Source of the DNA: Maritalea mobilis
GTDB lineage: Bacteria; Pseudomonadota; Alphaproteobacteria; Rhizobiales; Devosiaceae
Assembly: GCF_004363175.1 (NCBI RefSeq)
Contig: NZ_SNYR01000002.1
Span: 904,543-968,542, forward strand
Direction of reading: 5' to 3'
Length of the DNA: 64,000 nt
The position numbers were made by a program, and so were the translations under genes. The notes beneath the pieces are model-generated. The model had not been told where the DNA came from. It saw only the letters and a program-made list of their open reading frames with translations, and searched no databases. Below, piece after piece: positions 44,822-54,851 of this stretch (position 1 is its first letter; every line of letters begins with the position of its first letter).

Positions 44822-46009
44822 TTATTGTCCAAATATCTCGTTCAGCTTCTTGGCCAAAAACTCATCTTTCACATGCTTCTTCGGGTCATAAGACCCTGCA
44901 ATATGCCGCTTATGCTGCCATTCCGCCCACTCGCCTTTCTGCGTCTTCGCCCGCCAGCCGGTATTGATGCCTGCGAAGTGATAGCATTTGAAGTCTTTGG
45001 CGACTGGATATGGATTTAAGGCGCCATAAACTCGGTGTGTCCATGGCATTAAAGCTTTTCTTGTCATGCGCAATTTACGTGGTGCAATGGCCCACTTGCG
45101 TAGATGGTCTTGTCGCCCAAGCTGGCTTTTATTGCGATAATGATAGCCCAAAAAATCTGACTTAGGCTTAGCTTCATTTTCTCCACGAATATTCTCAACA
45201 AGAAAACGGTCAAATTTGACATTTCCAAAGAACCGCTTCTCAGCTTCAGCAAAAATTGATTTTCCCGAGGAAGACAAAACGAGCTCATCGATATCAACAT
45301 TCAAGATCGAAGCTGCTTTTTGACCAAATCGCAGAAAGAAAGACGGATAGATTGGCGGCTGAGCAAACCGAACATTCTGATTGAGACCATTTTCCTGCCC
45401 GATTTTATCCATCACACCAAAGATATATGGCCATCGAACGACTTGCACTATCGATATATTCGGAAGCCTTTCCAGCGCCTCCGCAATATCACTTACATCA
45501 TATGCGGAAGAACCATTGTCAAAAATACAAACAGCATCTGCGCCGTGTTCTTTGGCGTAGAATGTTGCCCAATCCTTGATCCAGCTTAATTCATTATCTT
45601 TGTTCAAAGTCAGCAAAACACGTTTGTCTTTAAACAAATCACAGAGATTTTCACCAATTTTCCCTTCAATCTGCTGCCCAGCGATATTCAGGGTGAACTG
45701 CTTATCAATCTTTGGCAATTCAACACAGGCAGCTAGATTTTCATGACCGACCACAATCTCAAACTTTGTGACGTAGCCTGACTGCTTGCCAGTCACGGTG
45801 CAACTCTTTAACGAACCTACGAGATTCTTTGGGTCCGGCCCAACAAACCACACACGTTTGCCGTCAACATCACGAAAGACATCGTAGAACAGGCCAAATT
45901 GATCAAATCCCTCCCAAAAGTCTTCGGGACGTGCCAAATCTGGTTGCTCAGGCTGCCGAGCTAAATCTCCATTCGCATCAAAGAAAACTGGATTTGGCTC
46001 AATAATCAC
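44822..46009 (-). CDS. Glycosyltransferase (GT2/GT92-like), paralogue 2
   Basis: 395 residues from a GTG overlapping the stop of paralogue 3 (GTGA). Marks: TLNKDNELSWIKDWATFY, FDNGSSAYDVSDI, LNVDIDELVLSSSGK, HFAGINTGWR. Closer to paralogue 3 than to paralogue 1 by eye. Cytosolic, no membrane segment. Probably adds sugars to a surface polymer or a glycan precursor; role inferred. Confidence 0.85.
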   Translation of the reverse strand: MIIEPNPVFFDANGDLARQPEQPDLARPEDFWEGFDQFGLFYDVFRDVDGKRVWFVGPDPKNLVGSLKSCTVTGKQSGYVTKFEIVVGHENLAACVELPKIDKQFTLNIAGQQIEGKIGENLCDLFKDKRVLLTLNKDNELSWIKDWATFYAKEHGADAVCIFDNGSSAYDVSDIAEALERLPNISIVQVVRWPYIFGVMDKIGQENGLNQNVRFAQPPIYPSFFLRFGQKAASILNVDIDELVLSSSGKSIFAEAEKRFFGNVKFDRFLVENIRGENEAKPKSDFLGYHYRNKSQLGRQDHLRKWAIAPRKLRMTRKALMPWTHRVYGALNPYPVAKDFKCYHFAGINTGWRAKTQKGEWAEWQHKRHIAGSYDPKKHVKDEFLAKKLNEIFGQ

Positions 46010-47214
46010 TGAACTGCCTCTTCGGTTTGTTCATCAAAAACATCATGCAAAACCTCGGCTAGGAATTCATCCTTCACGTGCAGGTTTTGGTCAAACTCGA
46101 GTTGATTGCTGCGCGAGTGCTGCCACTCTCGCTCAACTTCACGGTCTTCTTGTCGCCGCCAATCGCATGTGATACCTGCGAAATGGTAACACTTAAATTC
46201 TTTTGAGGTTGGATAAGGATTAAGCGCGCCGTAAATCCTATGCGTCCAAAGAATTGGCGTTTTCTGAAGTGACCTTAACCTTGACGGCGCTATTGCCCAT
46301 TTTTTGTATTTGTCTTGTCTGCCGAGATGCAGTTTGTTGCGGAGATAATAGTCGCGGAATGATTGAAGATCATTTGCCGTGCCATGTTCACGCGCATTTT
46401 CGACTAAATAACGATCAAACTTAATGCATCCCAAAAACCTCTGTTGCACTACGTCAAATATAGAACGTCGTTTGGCGGATATAACGAGTTCGTCAATATC
46501 AACATTGAGAATTGATTTTGCTCGCATACCGTAGCGTAAGTAAAGTTCCATATGAGCGACGCGCTGTGCAAAAAGGTTGTGTGCAGGTTTGTTCAACTTT
46601 TGCGCGACTGGATCGACGGTGCCAAATTTGAAAGGCCAATTGATCACCTTGGATCGCTTTATCTCTGGAACCTCTTTCAGCGCAGCTTCCAGTTGCAATG
46701 GTGTGTAGGTTTGGGAGTTGTTATCAAATATAACGATGGTGTCTGCTCCATGTTCTTTGACATAGAACGCTGCCCAATCTTTTACCCAACGCAAATCATT
46801 GTCTTTATTAATGCAATATACGATGCGGCTATCTTTAAATTGGGCGCTATAGTTCTTTCCGACCTTAGTAAGAACGTTATGTTCACCAATTTCTATCAGA
46901 AGTTCATGTTCGTCTCGAGGTAGCTCGGCATATCCGACGCAAACGTGATCGTTTTTTAAAAATCGGATTTGTGTCCGAACACCTGATTGAACACTCTCTA
47001 CCCACATGGGTAAAACGCTTCGCTCAAGATTCATCAACTCTGGCCCAAGAAACCAGACCCGTTTACCGGAGATATCGCGGAAGATGCTATAGAATATCCC
47101 GCGCTGATCGAATTCGGCCATGAACTGATCGGAGCGTGGGATTTCAGGTGAAATGGGTTGGCGAAGTATATTGCTATCTTCTGGTAGGAAGACTGAATTT
47201 AACTCGCCAACCAT
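46006..47214 (-). CDS. Glycosyltransferase (GT2/GT92-like), paralogue 3
   Basis: 402 residues. Marks: CINKDNDLRWVKDWAAFY, FDNNSQTYTPLQL, LNVDIDELVISAKRR, HFAGITCDWR. It begins 4 bp after the pheT stop, so its transcription likely depends on pheT. Visibly AT-richer than pheT or fumarase, suggesting later arrival. Confidence 0.85.
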   Translation of the reverse strand: MVGELNSVFLPEDSNILRQPISPEIPRSDQFMAEFDQRGIFYSIFRDISGKRVWFLGPELMNLERSVLPMWVESVQSGVRTQIRFLKNDHVCVGYAELPRDEHELLIEIGEHNVLTKVGKNYSAQFKDSRIVYCINKDNDLRWVKDWAAFYVKEHGADTIVIFDNNSQTYTPLQLEAALKEVPEIKRSKVINWPFKFGTVDPVAQKLNKPAHNLFAQRVAHMELYLRYGMRAKSILNVDIDELVISAKRRSIFDVVQQRFLGCIKFDRYLVENAREHGTANDLQSFRDYYLRNKLHLGRQDKYKKWAIAPSRLRSLQKTPILWTHRIYGALNPYPTSKEFKCYHFAGITCDWRRQEDREVEREWQHSRSNQLEFDQNLHVKDEFLAEVLHDVFDEQTEEAVQ

Positions 47215-47218
47215 GGTC

Positions 47219-49645
47219 TTAACCCCGCAATTCGGCCTTAGTGGCCTTTTGCACGGCGGCGACCACTTTTTGGCTGATGGCGTCGATTTCTTCGTCGGTA
47301 AGGGTTTTGTCTTTGGGTTGAATGGTCACTTCAATGGCCAAAGATTTTTTGCCTTCACCGAGGTTGGCACCTTCAAACACGTCGAACAGGCTCACATTGG
47401 TGATCAGTTTTTTGTCGGCTGACCCTGCAGCTTTGATCAGTTTGCCTGCTTCCAAATTGCTGTCGGCGACAAAGGCGAAATCGCGTTTTACGGTTTGCAG
47501 ATCTGACAAGGTCAAGGCAGGCTTTGCCTTGGTTGCTTTGGCGCGTGGTTCTGGGATGGCATCCAAGTTGAGTTCAAACGCTGCGATGGATTTTGGCAAA
47601 TCAAGCTCTTTGATCAAACGCGGGTGCAGTTCACCAAACCAGCCGATGATATTTTTTGGCCCCAATTGCACGCGACCACCGCGGCCTGGGTGAGACCAGG
47701 CGGCAGGCTCAGCCACGATTTGCAAATTGTTTGGATCAACGCCCAATTGCGCCAATGTTTCAAACAAGTCGGCCTTGGCCTCAAACACGTCTGGCTTTTC
47801 AGCTTTGCCCTGCCAGTCGCGGCCCACTTGGCCATGTGTGTCCAAGCCAGCACGCACACCTGCGGCGTAATTGTGTTGGCCATCAGGGGCGGCAGATTTG
47901 AACACTTGCCCAACCTCGAATAAAGACAGGTCTGCAATGCCGCGATTGGTGTTGCGGTTGACCGCTGCCAGCAAGCCCGGCAGCAAGGAGGGGCGCATAT
48001 CGCTCAAATCGGCGCTGATCGGGTTTTCAAGCTTCAGCTCATCTTGCCCGCCACCGAAAGCGACAGCTTCTTTTTCGGAAATGAAAGACCATGTCACCGC
48101 TTCGTTATAACCGCGTGCGGCCAATGCCCGACGGGCGATGCGACGGCGGTTTTGGATGGTGGTAAGCATTTTTGGTGCGACGCTGGTCAAACGTGGCAAT
48201 GGGTCCACGGGCACATTGTCGACGCCCACGATGCGCATCACCTCTTCCACCAGATCGGCTTTGCCTTCGATGTCTGGACGGTAAGTTGGCACAGCCACTT
48301 TCACCACATCGCCAGAACCAGCCACCCAGAAACCCAAGCGGGTGAGAACGGCTTTGACTTCAGCAAATGGCACCTTCAAGCCAGTTAACCGCGTAATCTC
48401 GGCCAATGGGAAATCAATCACTTTTTCTTCTGGCTGCACTTCGCCTGTCACGGTGATGTCGTGCACTTCGCCACCGCAAATGTCCAAAATCAACTTGGTG
48501 GCTAGTTCCATGCCCGCCAAAGTCAATGCCGGATCAACATGGCGTTCCAAGCGGTAGCGCGCATCTGAGTTGATGCCCGTTTTACGACCCGTTTGCGCGA
48601 TTTCGATTGGCTCCCACCAAGCGCTTTCGAGGAACAGGCTGGTCGTCTCTTCCGTACAGCCGCTTTCTTCGCCGCCCATAATGCCGCCAATACAAAGCGG
48701 GCCATTATCGTCGGCCAAAATGCACATGGTTTCATCAAGCGCATAGGTTTTGCCATCAAGGGCCAAAATTTCTTCGCCCTTTTTGGCATTCCGCGCATGG
48801 AATTGACCGTTAATTTTGTCCGCATCATAAGCGTGAAGCGGGCGACCACGGTCGTAAGACACATAGTTGGTGATGTCGGCCAAAGCATTAATCGGGCGCA
48901 AGCCAATGGCGATCAAGCGCTGTTGCAGCCATTCTGGTGACGGGCCATTTTTCACATTTTTGAACAAGCGGCCGGCAAATTGCTGACAGGCTTGCGGTTC
49001 GTCTTCGCCAAAGCGGAACTCAACTGAAATGTCGCCTTCGCCAGCCAAAGTAGCGGGCAAGGGCTTCACGGTACCATCTTTCAATTCACCAATGCCAGCA
49101 GCGGCCAAGTCGCGGGCTACGCCGTAAATGCCGGTGCAATCGCCCCGGTTTGGGGTGATGGCAATATCCACCACCACATCGTTCAGCTTGGCATAATCCA
49201 CATAACGTTCGCCAACAGGTGCATCGGCAGGCAAATCGATAATGCCATCATGATCGTCAGAAAGCAGCAATTCACGCTCGGAGCACAACATGCCGTTGCT
49301 TTCCTCGCCGCGGATCACGCCTTTGCTGAGCACAAAATCTGTGCCCGGAATGTATGTGCCGGAGGCCGCGAAAACGCCCTTCATGCCAGTGCGAGCGTTT
49401 GGGGCGCCGCACACAACTTTCACCGGCTCGCCTTTGCCCGTATTAACCATGCATACACGCAGCTTATCTGCATTGGGGTGCTTTTCAGCTGAAATCACTT
49501 CGCAAACCGTAAAATCCGCAAGGGTTTTTGCCTGATCTTCAACCTCTTCCACCTCAAGCCCGATCTGGGTGAGGGTTTCAATGATCTCATCATTCGACGC
49601 CGTGGTCTCCAGATGATCTTTTAGCCAGTCAATTGTGAATTTCAT
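47219..49645 (-). CDS. pheT: Phenylalanyl-tRNA synthetase beta subunit
   Basis: 808 residues, full length: N-terminal tRNA-binding domain (VCEVISAEKHPNADKLRVC), B3/B4 editing region, B5 domain, and the ferredoxin-fold anticodon-binding C-terminus (SDLQTVKRDFAFVAD). Forms the alpha2-beta2 enzyme with PheS. Separated from pheS by an exonuclease-ASCH gene, five bases away. Confidence 0.98.
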   Translation of the reverse strand: MKFTIDWLKDHLETTASNDEIIETLTQIGLEVEEVEDQAKTLADFTVCEVISAEKHPNADKLRVCMVNTGKGEPVKVVCGAPNARTGMKGVFAASGTYIPGTDFVLSKGVIRGEESNGMLCSERELLLSDDHDGIIDLPADAPVGERYVDYAKLNDVVVDIAITPNRGDCTGIYGVARDLAAAGIGELKDGTVKPLPATLAGEGDISVEFRFGEDEPQACQQFAGRLFKNVKNGPSPEWLQQRLIAIGLRPINALADITNYVSYDRGRPLHAYDADKINGQFHARNAKKGEEILALDGKTYALDETMCILADDNGPLCIGGIMGGEESGCTEETTSLFLESAWWEPIEIAQTGRKTGINSDARYRLERHVDPALTLAGMELATKLILDICGGEVHDITVTGEVQPEEKVIDFPLAEITRLTGLKVPFAEVKAVLTRLGFWVAGSGDVVKVAVPTYRPDIEGKADLVEEVMRIVGVDNVPVDPLPRLTSVAPKMLTTIQNRRRIARRALAARGYNEAVTWSFISEKEAVAFGGGQDELKLENPISADLSDMRPSLLPGLLAAVNRNTNRGIADLSLFEVGQVFKSAAPDGQHNYAAGVRAGLDTHGQVGRDWQGKAEKPDVFEAKADLFETLAQLGVDPNNLQIVAEPAAWSHPGRGGRVQLGPKNIIGWFGELHPRLIKELDLPKSIAAFELNLDAIPEPRAKATKAKPALTLSDLQTVKRDFAFVADSNLEAGKLIKAAGSADKKLITNVSLFDVFEGANLGEGKKSLAIEVTIQPKDKTLTDEEIDAISQKVVAAVQKATKAELRG

Positions 49646-49650
49646 CGGTT

Positions 49651-50667
49651 TTACTCTTTTGTCGTCGTTTGATCTGCCAACACTTCAATCAGTTTGAAGC
49701 GTTCGCAAACAAGTTTCATTTCAGGCGCAAACCCGCCATTGCGGGTGAAATAGTCTTTGTGGCCATCATGCCAATATTGATAGCTCAAATCGCCCTCGCC
49801 TTCAGCGCGGGCAAAATCTTCATCCACTTCGTCGAAGCGTTTCACTTCAACAGAAGTGGTTTCAATTATGCATTGGGGCACCCCGTCCCAATTGGGCACG
49901 ATATAGCGCTGCCCAACTTGCGGCAAAGGTTCGCCATCGGCTTCATAGTGGGCCAATGCGCCGCAGGTGGCGGTCTTTTTGCCCGCTACAATCAGGCCCA
50001 CCAGTTCATCGCATAGGTCTTTGCTGTCGCCAAATTCAGAAATTTCGAGCTGGCGCAAATGTTGCGGCAAGCCGGAAACAATGAAAAAGCGCTTGAGCAA
50101 ATGGGCAAAACCACGGGCGTCATCAATGGCAAAATGGCTGTGCGGTTGGAAGCCAATCCAGCTATCAGGCACCCGCCGCGTAGTCCATTCCTGATGCGGC
50201 ACGCCGGCCAAAATGCCAGACATGGTGTAAATGTCTGCCGCACCGCCGCTAAAAATGACTTGGCTGTGGGTCGGCCCCGCAAACACGCGCGAACGGGTGT
50301 AAAGATCAAGATAGTGATCAATAAACAGCCCGTCGAAAATCAGTGGTGCCGCGGCGAAAACTTTACGCCCCTCAAAGCCTTTCACCCAAGCCGCATAATC
50401 CTTCATCACCTTCTCAGGTGATTGGGCATTTTCAGTTGCAGCTTTATAGGCTTCAGGTTCGGTTTTCCACCATTCCATGGTTTTTGGATCGGGCACACGG
50501 TCTTTGCGCGGTTCAAGCACGGCTTGAAACTCGCCCAAAAACTGACCGCCACGCGTCATCGCCACGCTTGCAAAGCTCAGCATAGAGTTGCGCAACGGGC
50601 TGGGACCATCGCTTTCAATGTCGGTCACGATATAGATTTCATCCATATCGCTGACGGGCATGGTCAC
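49651..50667 (-). CDS. Exonuclease-like / ASCH-domain fusion protein
   Basis: About 338 residues. The first ~185 resemble a DnaQ-type 3'-5' exonuclease ([14 protein letters not shown] first motif; [10 protein letters not shown] second; [14 protein letters not shown] third), with Asp/Glu at the catalytic places. Residues ~205-325 are an ASCH domain ([41 protein letters not shown]), a fold that binds RNA or modified nucleosides. Both domains in one chain are unusual. Start GTG 50667 overlaps the pheS stop (GTGA) with GGAGGA upstream; an ATG lies six bases on. Function unknown; nucleotide or tRNA turnover inferred. Confidence 0.85.
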   Translation of the reverse strand: MTMPVSDMDEIYIVTDIESDGPSPLRNSMLSFASVAMTRGGQFLGEFQAVLEPRKDRVPDPKTMEWWKTEPEAYKAATENAQSPEKVMKDYAAWVKGFEGRKVFAAAPLIFDGLFIDHYLDLYTRSRVFAGPTHSQVIFSGGAADIYTMSGILAGVPHQEWTTRRVPDSWIGFQPHSHFAIDDARGFAHLLKRFFIVSGLPQHLRQLEISEFGDSKDLCDELVGLIVAGKKTATCGALAHYEADGEPLPQVGQRYIVPNWDGVPQCIIETTSVEVKRFDEVDEDFARAEGEGDLSYQYWHDGHKDYFTRNGGFAPEMKLVCERFKLIEVLADQTTTKE

Positions 50668-51767
50668 GATGACAATCCTCCAAACAGGGTCGGCAGATCC
50701 AGTGGACGGAAGCCATAATGGTCGAGCCAGCGTTGATCCGCGCCGAAGAAGTCGCGCAGGTCTGGCATCCCATATTTCAGCATGGCAATCCGGTCGATGC
50801 CCATGCCCCAAGCGAAGCCTTGATAGACGTCGGGATCGAGACCACAATTGCGGATCACATTTGGGTGCACCATGCCGCAGCCCAGAATTTCCATCCAGTC
50901 ACTGCCTTCACCAATTTTTACTTCATTGCCAGAGCGGTCGCACTGCACATCCACTTCCATGGATGGTTCCGTGAATGGGAAGAAGGACGGGCGGAAACGG
51001 GTTTTGACGTGATCAACTTCGAAGAACGCAGTCAAAAACTCTTCCAGCACCCAGCGCAACTGGCCAATATGGGATGATTTATCGATCACCAAACCTTCCA
51101 ACTGGTGGAACATGGGCGTGTGAGTTTGGTCGCTGTCGCAGCGATAGGTGCGGCCCGGAATCACGATGCGGATCGGCGGCTCTTGGGTTTCCATAGTGCG
51201 GATTTGCACAGGCGATGTGTGCGTGCGCAGCACCATCTTGCCCTGATTGCTGCCTTCGCCTTCTTCTTGCTTCATGAAGAAGGTGTCGTGCATTTCCCGT
51301 GCCGGGTGACCTTCAGGGAAGTTCAGCGCGGTGAAATTGTAATAATCGCTTTCAATGTCCGGCCCTTCGGCAATGGCAAAGCCCATGTCCGAAAAGATGG
51401 CTGTGATTTCATCAATGGTTTGGCTGATCGGGTGGATGGAGCCGCGCTGCATTGGACCCTTTTGCAACGGCAAAGTGATGTCCACTTTCTCTGACGCCAA
51501 TTTGGCTTCCAAAGCGGCATTTTCGAGTTGCTCAGCTTTCGCATCAATTTGCACGGCCACGTCGGTTTTCAATCCGTTGAGCGCGGGGCCAGCCACTTGC
51601 CGCTCTTCGGGGGTCATCTTGCCCAAGCCTTTTAGCTGTTCAGAAATGGAACCCTTTTTACCCAAAGCGCCCACGCGCACTGCGTCCAGCTCTTTCAGGT
51701 CAGCCGCATTTTCAACAGCGGTCAGGATTTCAGATTTGAGCGCATCCAGCGCCTTGGTATCAACCAT
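50664..51767 (-). CDS. pheS: Phenylalanyl-tRNA synthetase alpha subunit
   Basis: About 367 residues with the N-terminal coiled coil and class II synthetase motifs ([54 protein letters not shown]). ATG 51767 is chosen over a longer frame that would run through the leader hairpin. rplT lies upstream. Confidence 0.98.
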   Translation of the reverse strand: MVDTKALDALKSEILTAVENAADLKELDAVRVGALGKKGSISEQLKGLGKMTPEERQVAGPALNGLKTDVAVQIDAKAEQLENAALEAKLASEKVDITLPLQKGPMQRGSIHPISQTIDEITAIFSDMGFAIAEGPDIESDYYNFTALNFPEGHPAREMHDTFFMKQEEGEGSNQGKMVLRTHTSPVQIRTMETQEPPIRIVIPGRTYRCDSDQTHTPMFHQLEGLVIDKSSHIGQLRWVLEEFLTAFFEVDHVKTRFRPSFFPFTEPSMEVDVQCDRSGNEVKIGEGSDWMEILGCGMVHPNVIRNCGLDPDVYQGFAWGMGIDRIAMLKYGMPDLRDFFGADQRWLDHYGFRPLDLPTLFGGLSS

Positions 51768-51836
51768 TTTATCGGACCCCTTGTCCCGTTTATTCTTTTT
51801 AACCAGCGAGAAGTTTTGCGCACCATACAAACGCAG

Positions 51837-51880
51837 AAAGCCTTGCACCAGCCCCAAAATGGAGGGTGGCGCAAGGCTTT
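51837..51880 (-). promoter_or_regulatory. Leader hairpin between rplT and pheS
   Basis: Perfect 10-bp arms AAAGCCTTGC and GCAAGGCTTT 24 bases apart, in the leader between the rplT stop and pheS. It may be part of an attenuator for pheS expression or an rplT terminator without a good T-run. Confidence 0.5.
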
Positions 51881-51915
51881 AATTTCGGCCTCAGAAAAGA
51901 TAAGGCGAGGAGTGT

Positions 51916-52317
51916 TTAGCTGGCAACCCGAGCGTGGGTTGTTGCGTCAACATCCTTAAGGTAACCGAGCGCGTTTTTGGCTGTTTCAACCAGCGCTTTG
52001 AAGCTTTCTGGCTCACGTACTGCCAAGTCAGCCAACACTTTACGGTCAACCGCAACCTCAGCTTTGCTGAGGCCGTCGATAAATCGACCATATGTCAAGC
52101 CGTGTTCGCGAACAGCGGCGTTGATGCGCTGAATCCACAAAGCACGGAAATTACGTTTTTTCGCCTTACGGTCGCGATATGCGTACTGACCCGCTTTTTC
52201 AACCGCCTGCTTAGCAACGCGGATGGTATTTTTGCGACGGCCATAATAACCTTTGGCTGATTTGAGCACTTTTTTGTGACGGGCGTGGCTCGTTACGCCT
52301 CTTTTTACACGTGACAT
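51916..52317 (-). CDS. rplT: 50S ribosomal protein L20
   Basis: 133 residues, typical L20: [57 protein letters not shown]. Follows rpmI after 24 bp. Full length. Confidence 0.98.
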   Translation of the reverse strand: MSRVKRGVTSHARHKKVLKSAKGYYGRRKNTIRVAKQAVEKAGQYAYRDRKAKKRNFRALWIQRINAAVREHGLTYGRFIDGLSKAEVAVDRKVLADLAVREPESFKALVETAKNALGYLKDVDATTHARVAS

Positions 52318-52341
52318 GGATTTAGTCCTTAAAAGTCAGAA

Positions 52342-52539
52342 TTAGGCGTAAGGCAGGAATTTTTTGATCGTACGCGCATCTTGTTCGCACATTGCGCTGG
52401 TACCACGGTTTTGACGGATATATTTACCGTTGTGGCTGATCAAACGGTGGCGTTTGCCTGCTGCTGCGGCCATGACTTTGCCAGTGCCAGTCACTTTAAA
52501 GCGCTTTTTAGCGCCAGACTTTGTCTTAAGCTTGGGCAT
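52342..52539 (-). CDS. rpmI: 50S ribosomal protein L35
   Basis: 65 residues, [20 protein letters not shown] start and [10 protein letters not shown] end, standard L35. Cotranscribed with rplT. Confidence 0.98.
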   Translation of the reverse strand: MPKLKTKSGAKKRFKVTGTGKVMAAAAGKRHRLISHNGKYIRQNRGTSAMCEQDARTIKKFLPYA

Positions 52540-52707
52540 TTTGCTTTTCCTTCTTGTTGCCTCCTCCCCGGTGGGATTTGGCGGTTTTAAGCATTTTGGA
52601 TCGACACGGCATACCCTTGTCAGGCCGGACGATCCGCTTGAACTCGTGGGTTATAAGAGCACAAAGGTAAAATTGCAAGCCTTTGTTGGCTTATCTTTCA
52701 ATGGTTT

Positions 52708-53043
52708 TTAGGTGTCATGCTGGTCGATTAGAATATCGTTACCGTCCGGATCTTTGAATAGGGCCATTTTGGGATAATCCTCGCCGCCCATCTGGCGCGA
52801 ATAGTTGATGCCCAATTCGTCCAGTTTTTTGTGGATGGGACCAATATCTTTGGGATTAAAAGTCATGATATTTTGATCGAACATGCCTTGAAACAAGCCA
52901 ACTTTGGCATCGCCATTTTGCAGCACCAACCAGTTTTGCGCCTGATCGCCCGCCACAATTTCAAAGCCAAGATTTTGATAAAACTGCTTTGAGACCTCAA
53001 TGTCCTTCACGGTCAAGCTTACGGAAAAACGTCCTAGGTTCAT
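52708..53043 (-). CDS. VOC family protein (glyoxalase-like)
   Basis: 111 residues with a single VOC fold: FSVSLTVKDIEVSKQFYQNLGF at the N-terminus and MALFKDPDGNDILIDQ at the C-terminus, a metal-ligand Glu replaced by Asp. Role unknown. It follows the DUF4199 gene after one base. Confidence 0.88.
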   Translation of the reverse strand: MNLGRFSVSLTVKDIEVSKQFYQNLGFEIVAGDQAQNWLVLQNGDAKVGLFQGMFDQNIMTFNPKDIGPIHKKLDELGINYSRQMGGEDYPKMALFKDPDGNDILIDQHDT

Positions 53044-53044
53044 T

Positions 53045-53587
53045 TTACCCTCCCAGGGGTTGGTTGTTGTGTTTTGATTTTGTCCAGAAATAATGCCCGA
53101 GCCCGCCGAGCACAGAGACGACCAAACCGATCATCCACACGGTGGCGGCCATCACCAAAAAGACCATGATGGGTTGGGCAAACATTTCGCGCTGCGCCAT
53201 GGCTTCATCCACCATGCGCTCATATTCTGGCCCCTCCTGCACAGGCAGGCTGCTGATGTAATATTGGAAATAAGCATCCATAAATCCGGGATTGATCATA
53301 AAGGTATAGATCACATCGCAAATGGCGAAGATCACGCCTGCGATGAAAGCAATGCCAATGCCGAAAATTATGCGCTGCCACAGGCTCGGCTTGTCCGCTC
53401 GCTCTTTAAAGTGCTGGTGCATGGCAAAAAGAATGATGGCCAATGCAGCGATCATGCCCACATAGCCCGCCACTTCGGCCATGCCCATATTCTGCGCTTG
53501 GTTGCCCGCGACCATAATGTAAGACCCGAGCATAAACAGCGTCATCACTGCGCCGACAATGGCACCCCATTTGATGATTGATTGCAT
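53045..53587 (-). CDS. DUF4199-like membrane protein
   Basis: About 180 residues with four membrane segments (WGAIVGAVMTLFMLGSYIMV, GYVGMIAALAIILFAM, IIFGIGIAFIAGVIFAICDVIY, IMVFLVMAATVWMIGLVVSVL). Matches the DUF4199 layout. GGGGGAC precedes ATG 53587. Likely cotranscribed with the VOC gene and possibly with the LuxR-type regulator upstream. Confidence 0.8.
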   Translation of the reverse strand: MQSIIKWGAIVGAVMTLFMLGSYIMVAGNQAQNMGMAEVAGYVGMIAALAIILFAMHQHFKERADKPSLWQRIIFGIGIAFIAGVIFAICDVIYTFMINPGFMDAYFQYYISSLPVQEGPEYERMVDEAMAQREMFAQPIMVFLVMAATVWMIGLVVSVLGGLGHYFWTKSKHNNQPLGG

Positions 53588-53671
53588 ATTGTCCCCCAAC
53601 CTGCTTTTTGATCTCATGATCTTGACCGAAACAGGTGTGTTTGTCCTCCCCCAAAAGGAGGAAGAGGGCAT

Positions 53672-54100
53672 TTATTCAATCAATCCAAGGGCACGCGCTT
53701 CGCTCGCCGCTTCGGTGCGGTTGGCGACATCAAGCTTGAGGAAGATATTTTTCACATGGGTTTTGATGGTGGATGGTGCCACCTTTAACTGCGCAGCAAT
53801 CTGCTTGTTGGTGTAGCCATGCACTAGAAAAATGAGCACGTCCGTCTCGCGTTCTGTCAGGCCAATTTCGGCTATGCGCTGCTCGTCTCGCACCGGGACC
53901 ACGGGTGCGGTTGTGCCGAATTTTGGTTGCGCCCAAAACCACACACCAAGTGCACCCAGCGCCAAAAAGATCAAGGCGATCAGGCTGGGATAAAGGGCAC
54001 TCGGCCAGAAATAGGCGTAAGATGTGCGTCGCAGAAATTCCAGTAAAATCAGGAACAGCGCCAGCAATCCGCCATATCTCAAAATTGATGTCCGCATCAT
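53672..54100 (-). CDS. Membrane-anchored LuxR-type regulator
   Basis: 142 residues: two N-terminal membrane segments (LLALFLILLEFL, YPSLIALIFLALGALGVWFWA) then a LuxR HTH (LTERETDVLIFLVHGYTNKQIAAQLKVAPSTIKTHVKNIFLKLDV). No sensor domain. Probable regulator of the downstream DUF4199/VOC genes. Confidence 0.9.
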   Translation of the reverse strand: MMRTSILRYGGLLALFLILLEFLRRTSYAYFWPSALYPSLIALIFLALGALGVWFWAQPKFGTTAPVVPVRDEQRIAEIGLTERETDVLIFLVHGYTNKQIAAQLKVAPSTIKTHVKNIFLKLDVANRTEAASEARALGLIE

Positions 54101-54110
54101 CTAATTCACC

Positions 54111-54140
54111 AAAAATAAAAGGGCCCCCTAAGGCGCCCTT
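54111..54140 (-). terminator. Terminator after infC
   Basis: Minus-strand hairpin AAGGGC...GCCCTT followed by a T-rich run (TTATTTTT), 26 bp downstream of infC. Confidence 0.65.
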
Positions 54141-54165
54141 CGATATTGCATATGGTTCGCCAAGC

Positions 54166-54711
54166 CTATTTGGTGGCTGTCGGCGCCAAGATCATAATCA
54201 TCTGGCGGCCTTCTGTTTTTGGCTTTGCTTCAACTTTTGAAATTTCGCCAACACGCTCTTGCACTTTTTTCAGCAGCTCAAGACCAAGTTCCTGGTGCGC
54301 CATTTCACGTCCGCGGAAGCGCATGGTGACCTTAACCTTATCACCGCCTTCCAAGAATTTGACGATGTTGCGCATCTTGACCTCAAAGTCATGCGTGTCC
54401 GTGTTTGGACGCATCTTGATTTCTTTGACGTCGATAACTTTTTGCTTTTTGCGTGCCTCAGCAGCTTTCTTTTGTGCTTGGTATTTATATTTGCCCAAGT
54501 CCAAAATTTTGCAAACAGGCGGCTTGGCGTTGGGAGAAATCTCAACAAGGTCCAAACCCGCTTCCTGCGCCATGCTCATGGCTTCGCGCGTATTCACTAC
54601 GCCGCGGTTTTCACCTTCAGCGTCGATAAGCTGAACTTCAGGAACATTGATTTCGCGGTTTGAACGTGGCCCGTCTTTTTGGGGTTGTACAGGTCTTTGT
54701 GGACGACGAAT
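54166..54711 (-). CDS. infC: Translation initiation factor IF-3 (ATT start)
   Basis: About 181 residues, full IF-3: [51 protein letters not shown] linker, [14 protein letters not shown]. Start: AAGAAGGA lies nine bases before ATT 54711, giving a head [19 protein letters not shown]; no ATG is available nearby and a TTG at 54735 lies before that site. ATT starts are how IF-3 limits its own synthesis in other bacteria. Confidence 0.96.
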   Translation of the reverse strand: MRRPQRPVQPQKDGPRSNREINVPEVQLIDAEGENRGVVNTREAMSMAQEAGLDLVEISPNAKPPVCKILDLGKYKYQAQKKAAEARKKQKVIDVKEIKMRPNTDTHDFEVKMRNIVKFLEGGDKVKVTMRFRGREMAHQELGLELLKKVQERVGEISKVEAKPKTEGRQMIMILAPTATK

Positions 54712-54851
54712 GGTGTCAATTCCTTCTTTTGACAAAAGATATTAGGTTGCGTGGCATAAAATCTGGTCAAATGCGCCTAAAGTCAACACCTTGACCAAAA
54801 GATTCGCTACGAAACGACAAAATAGTGCGCTCAGTTCCAAAAGAAAAGCAA

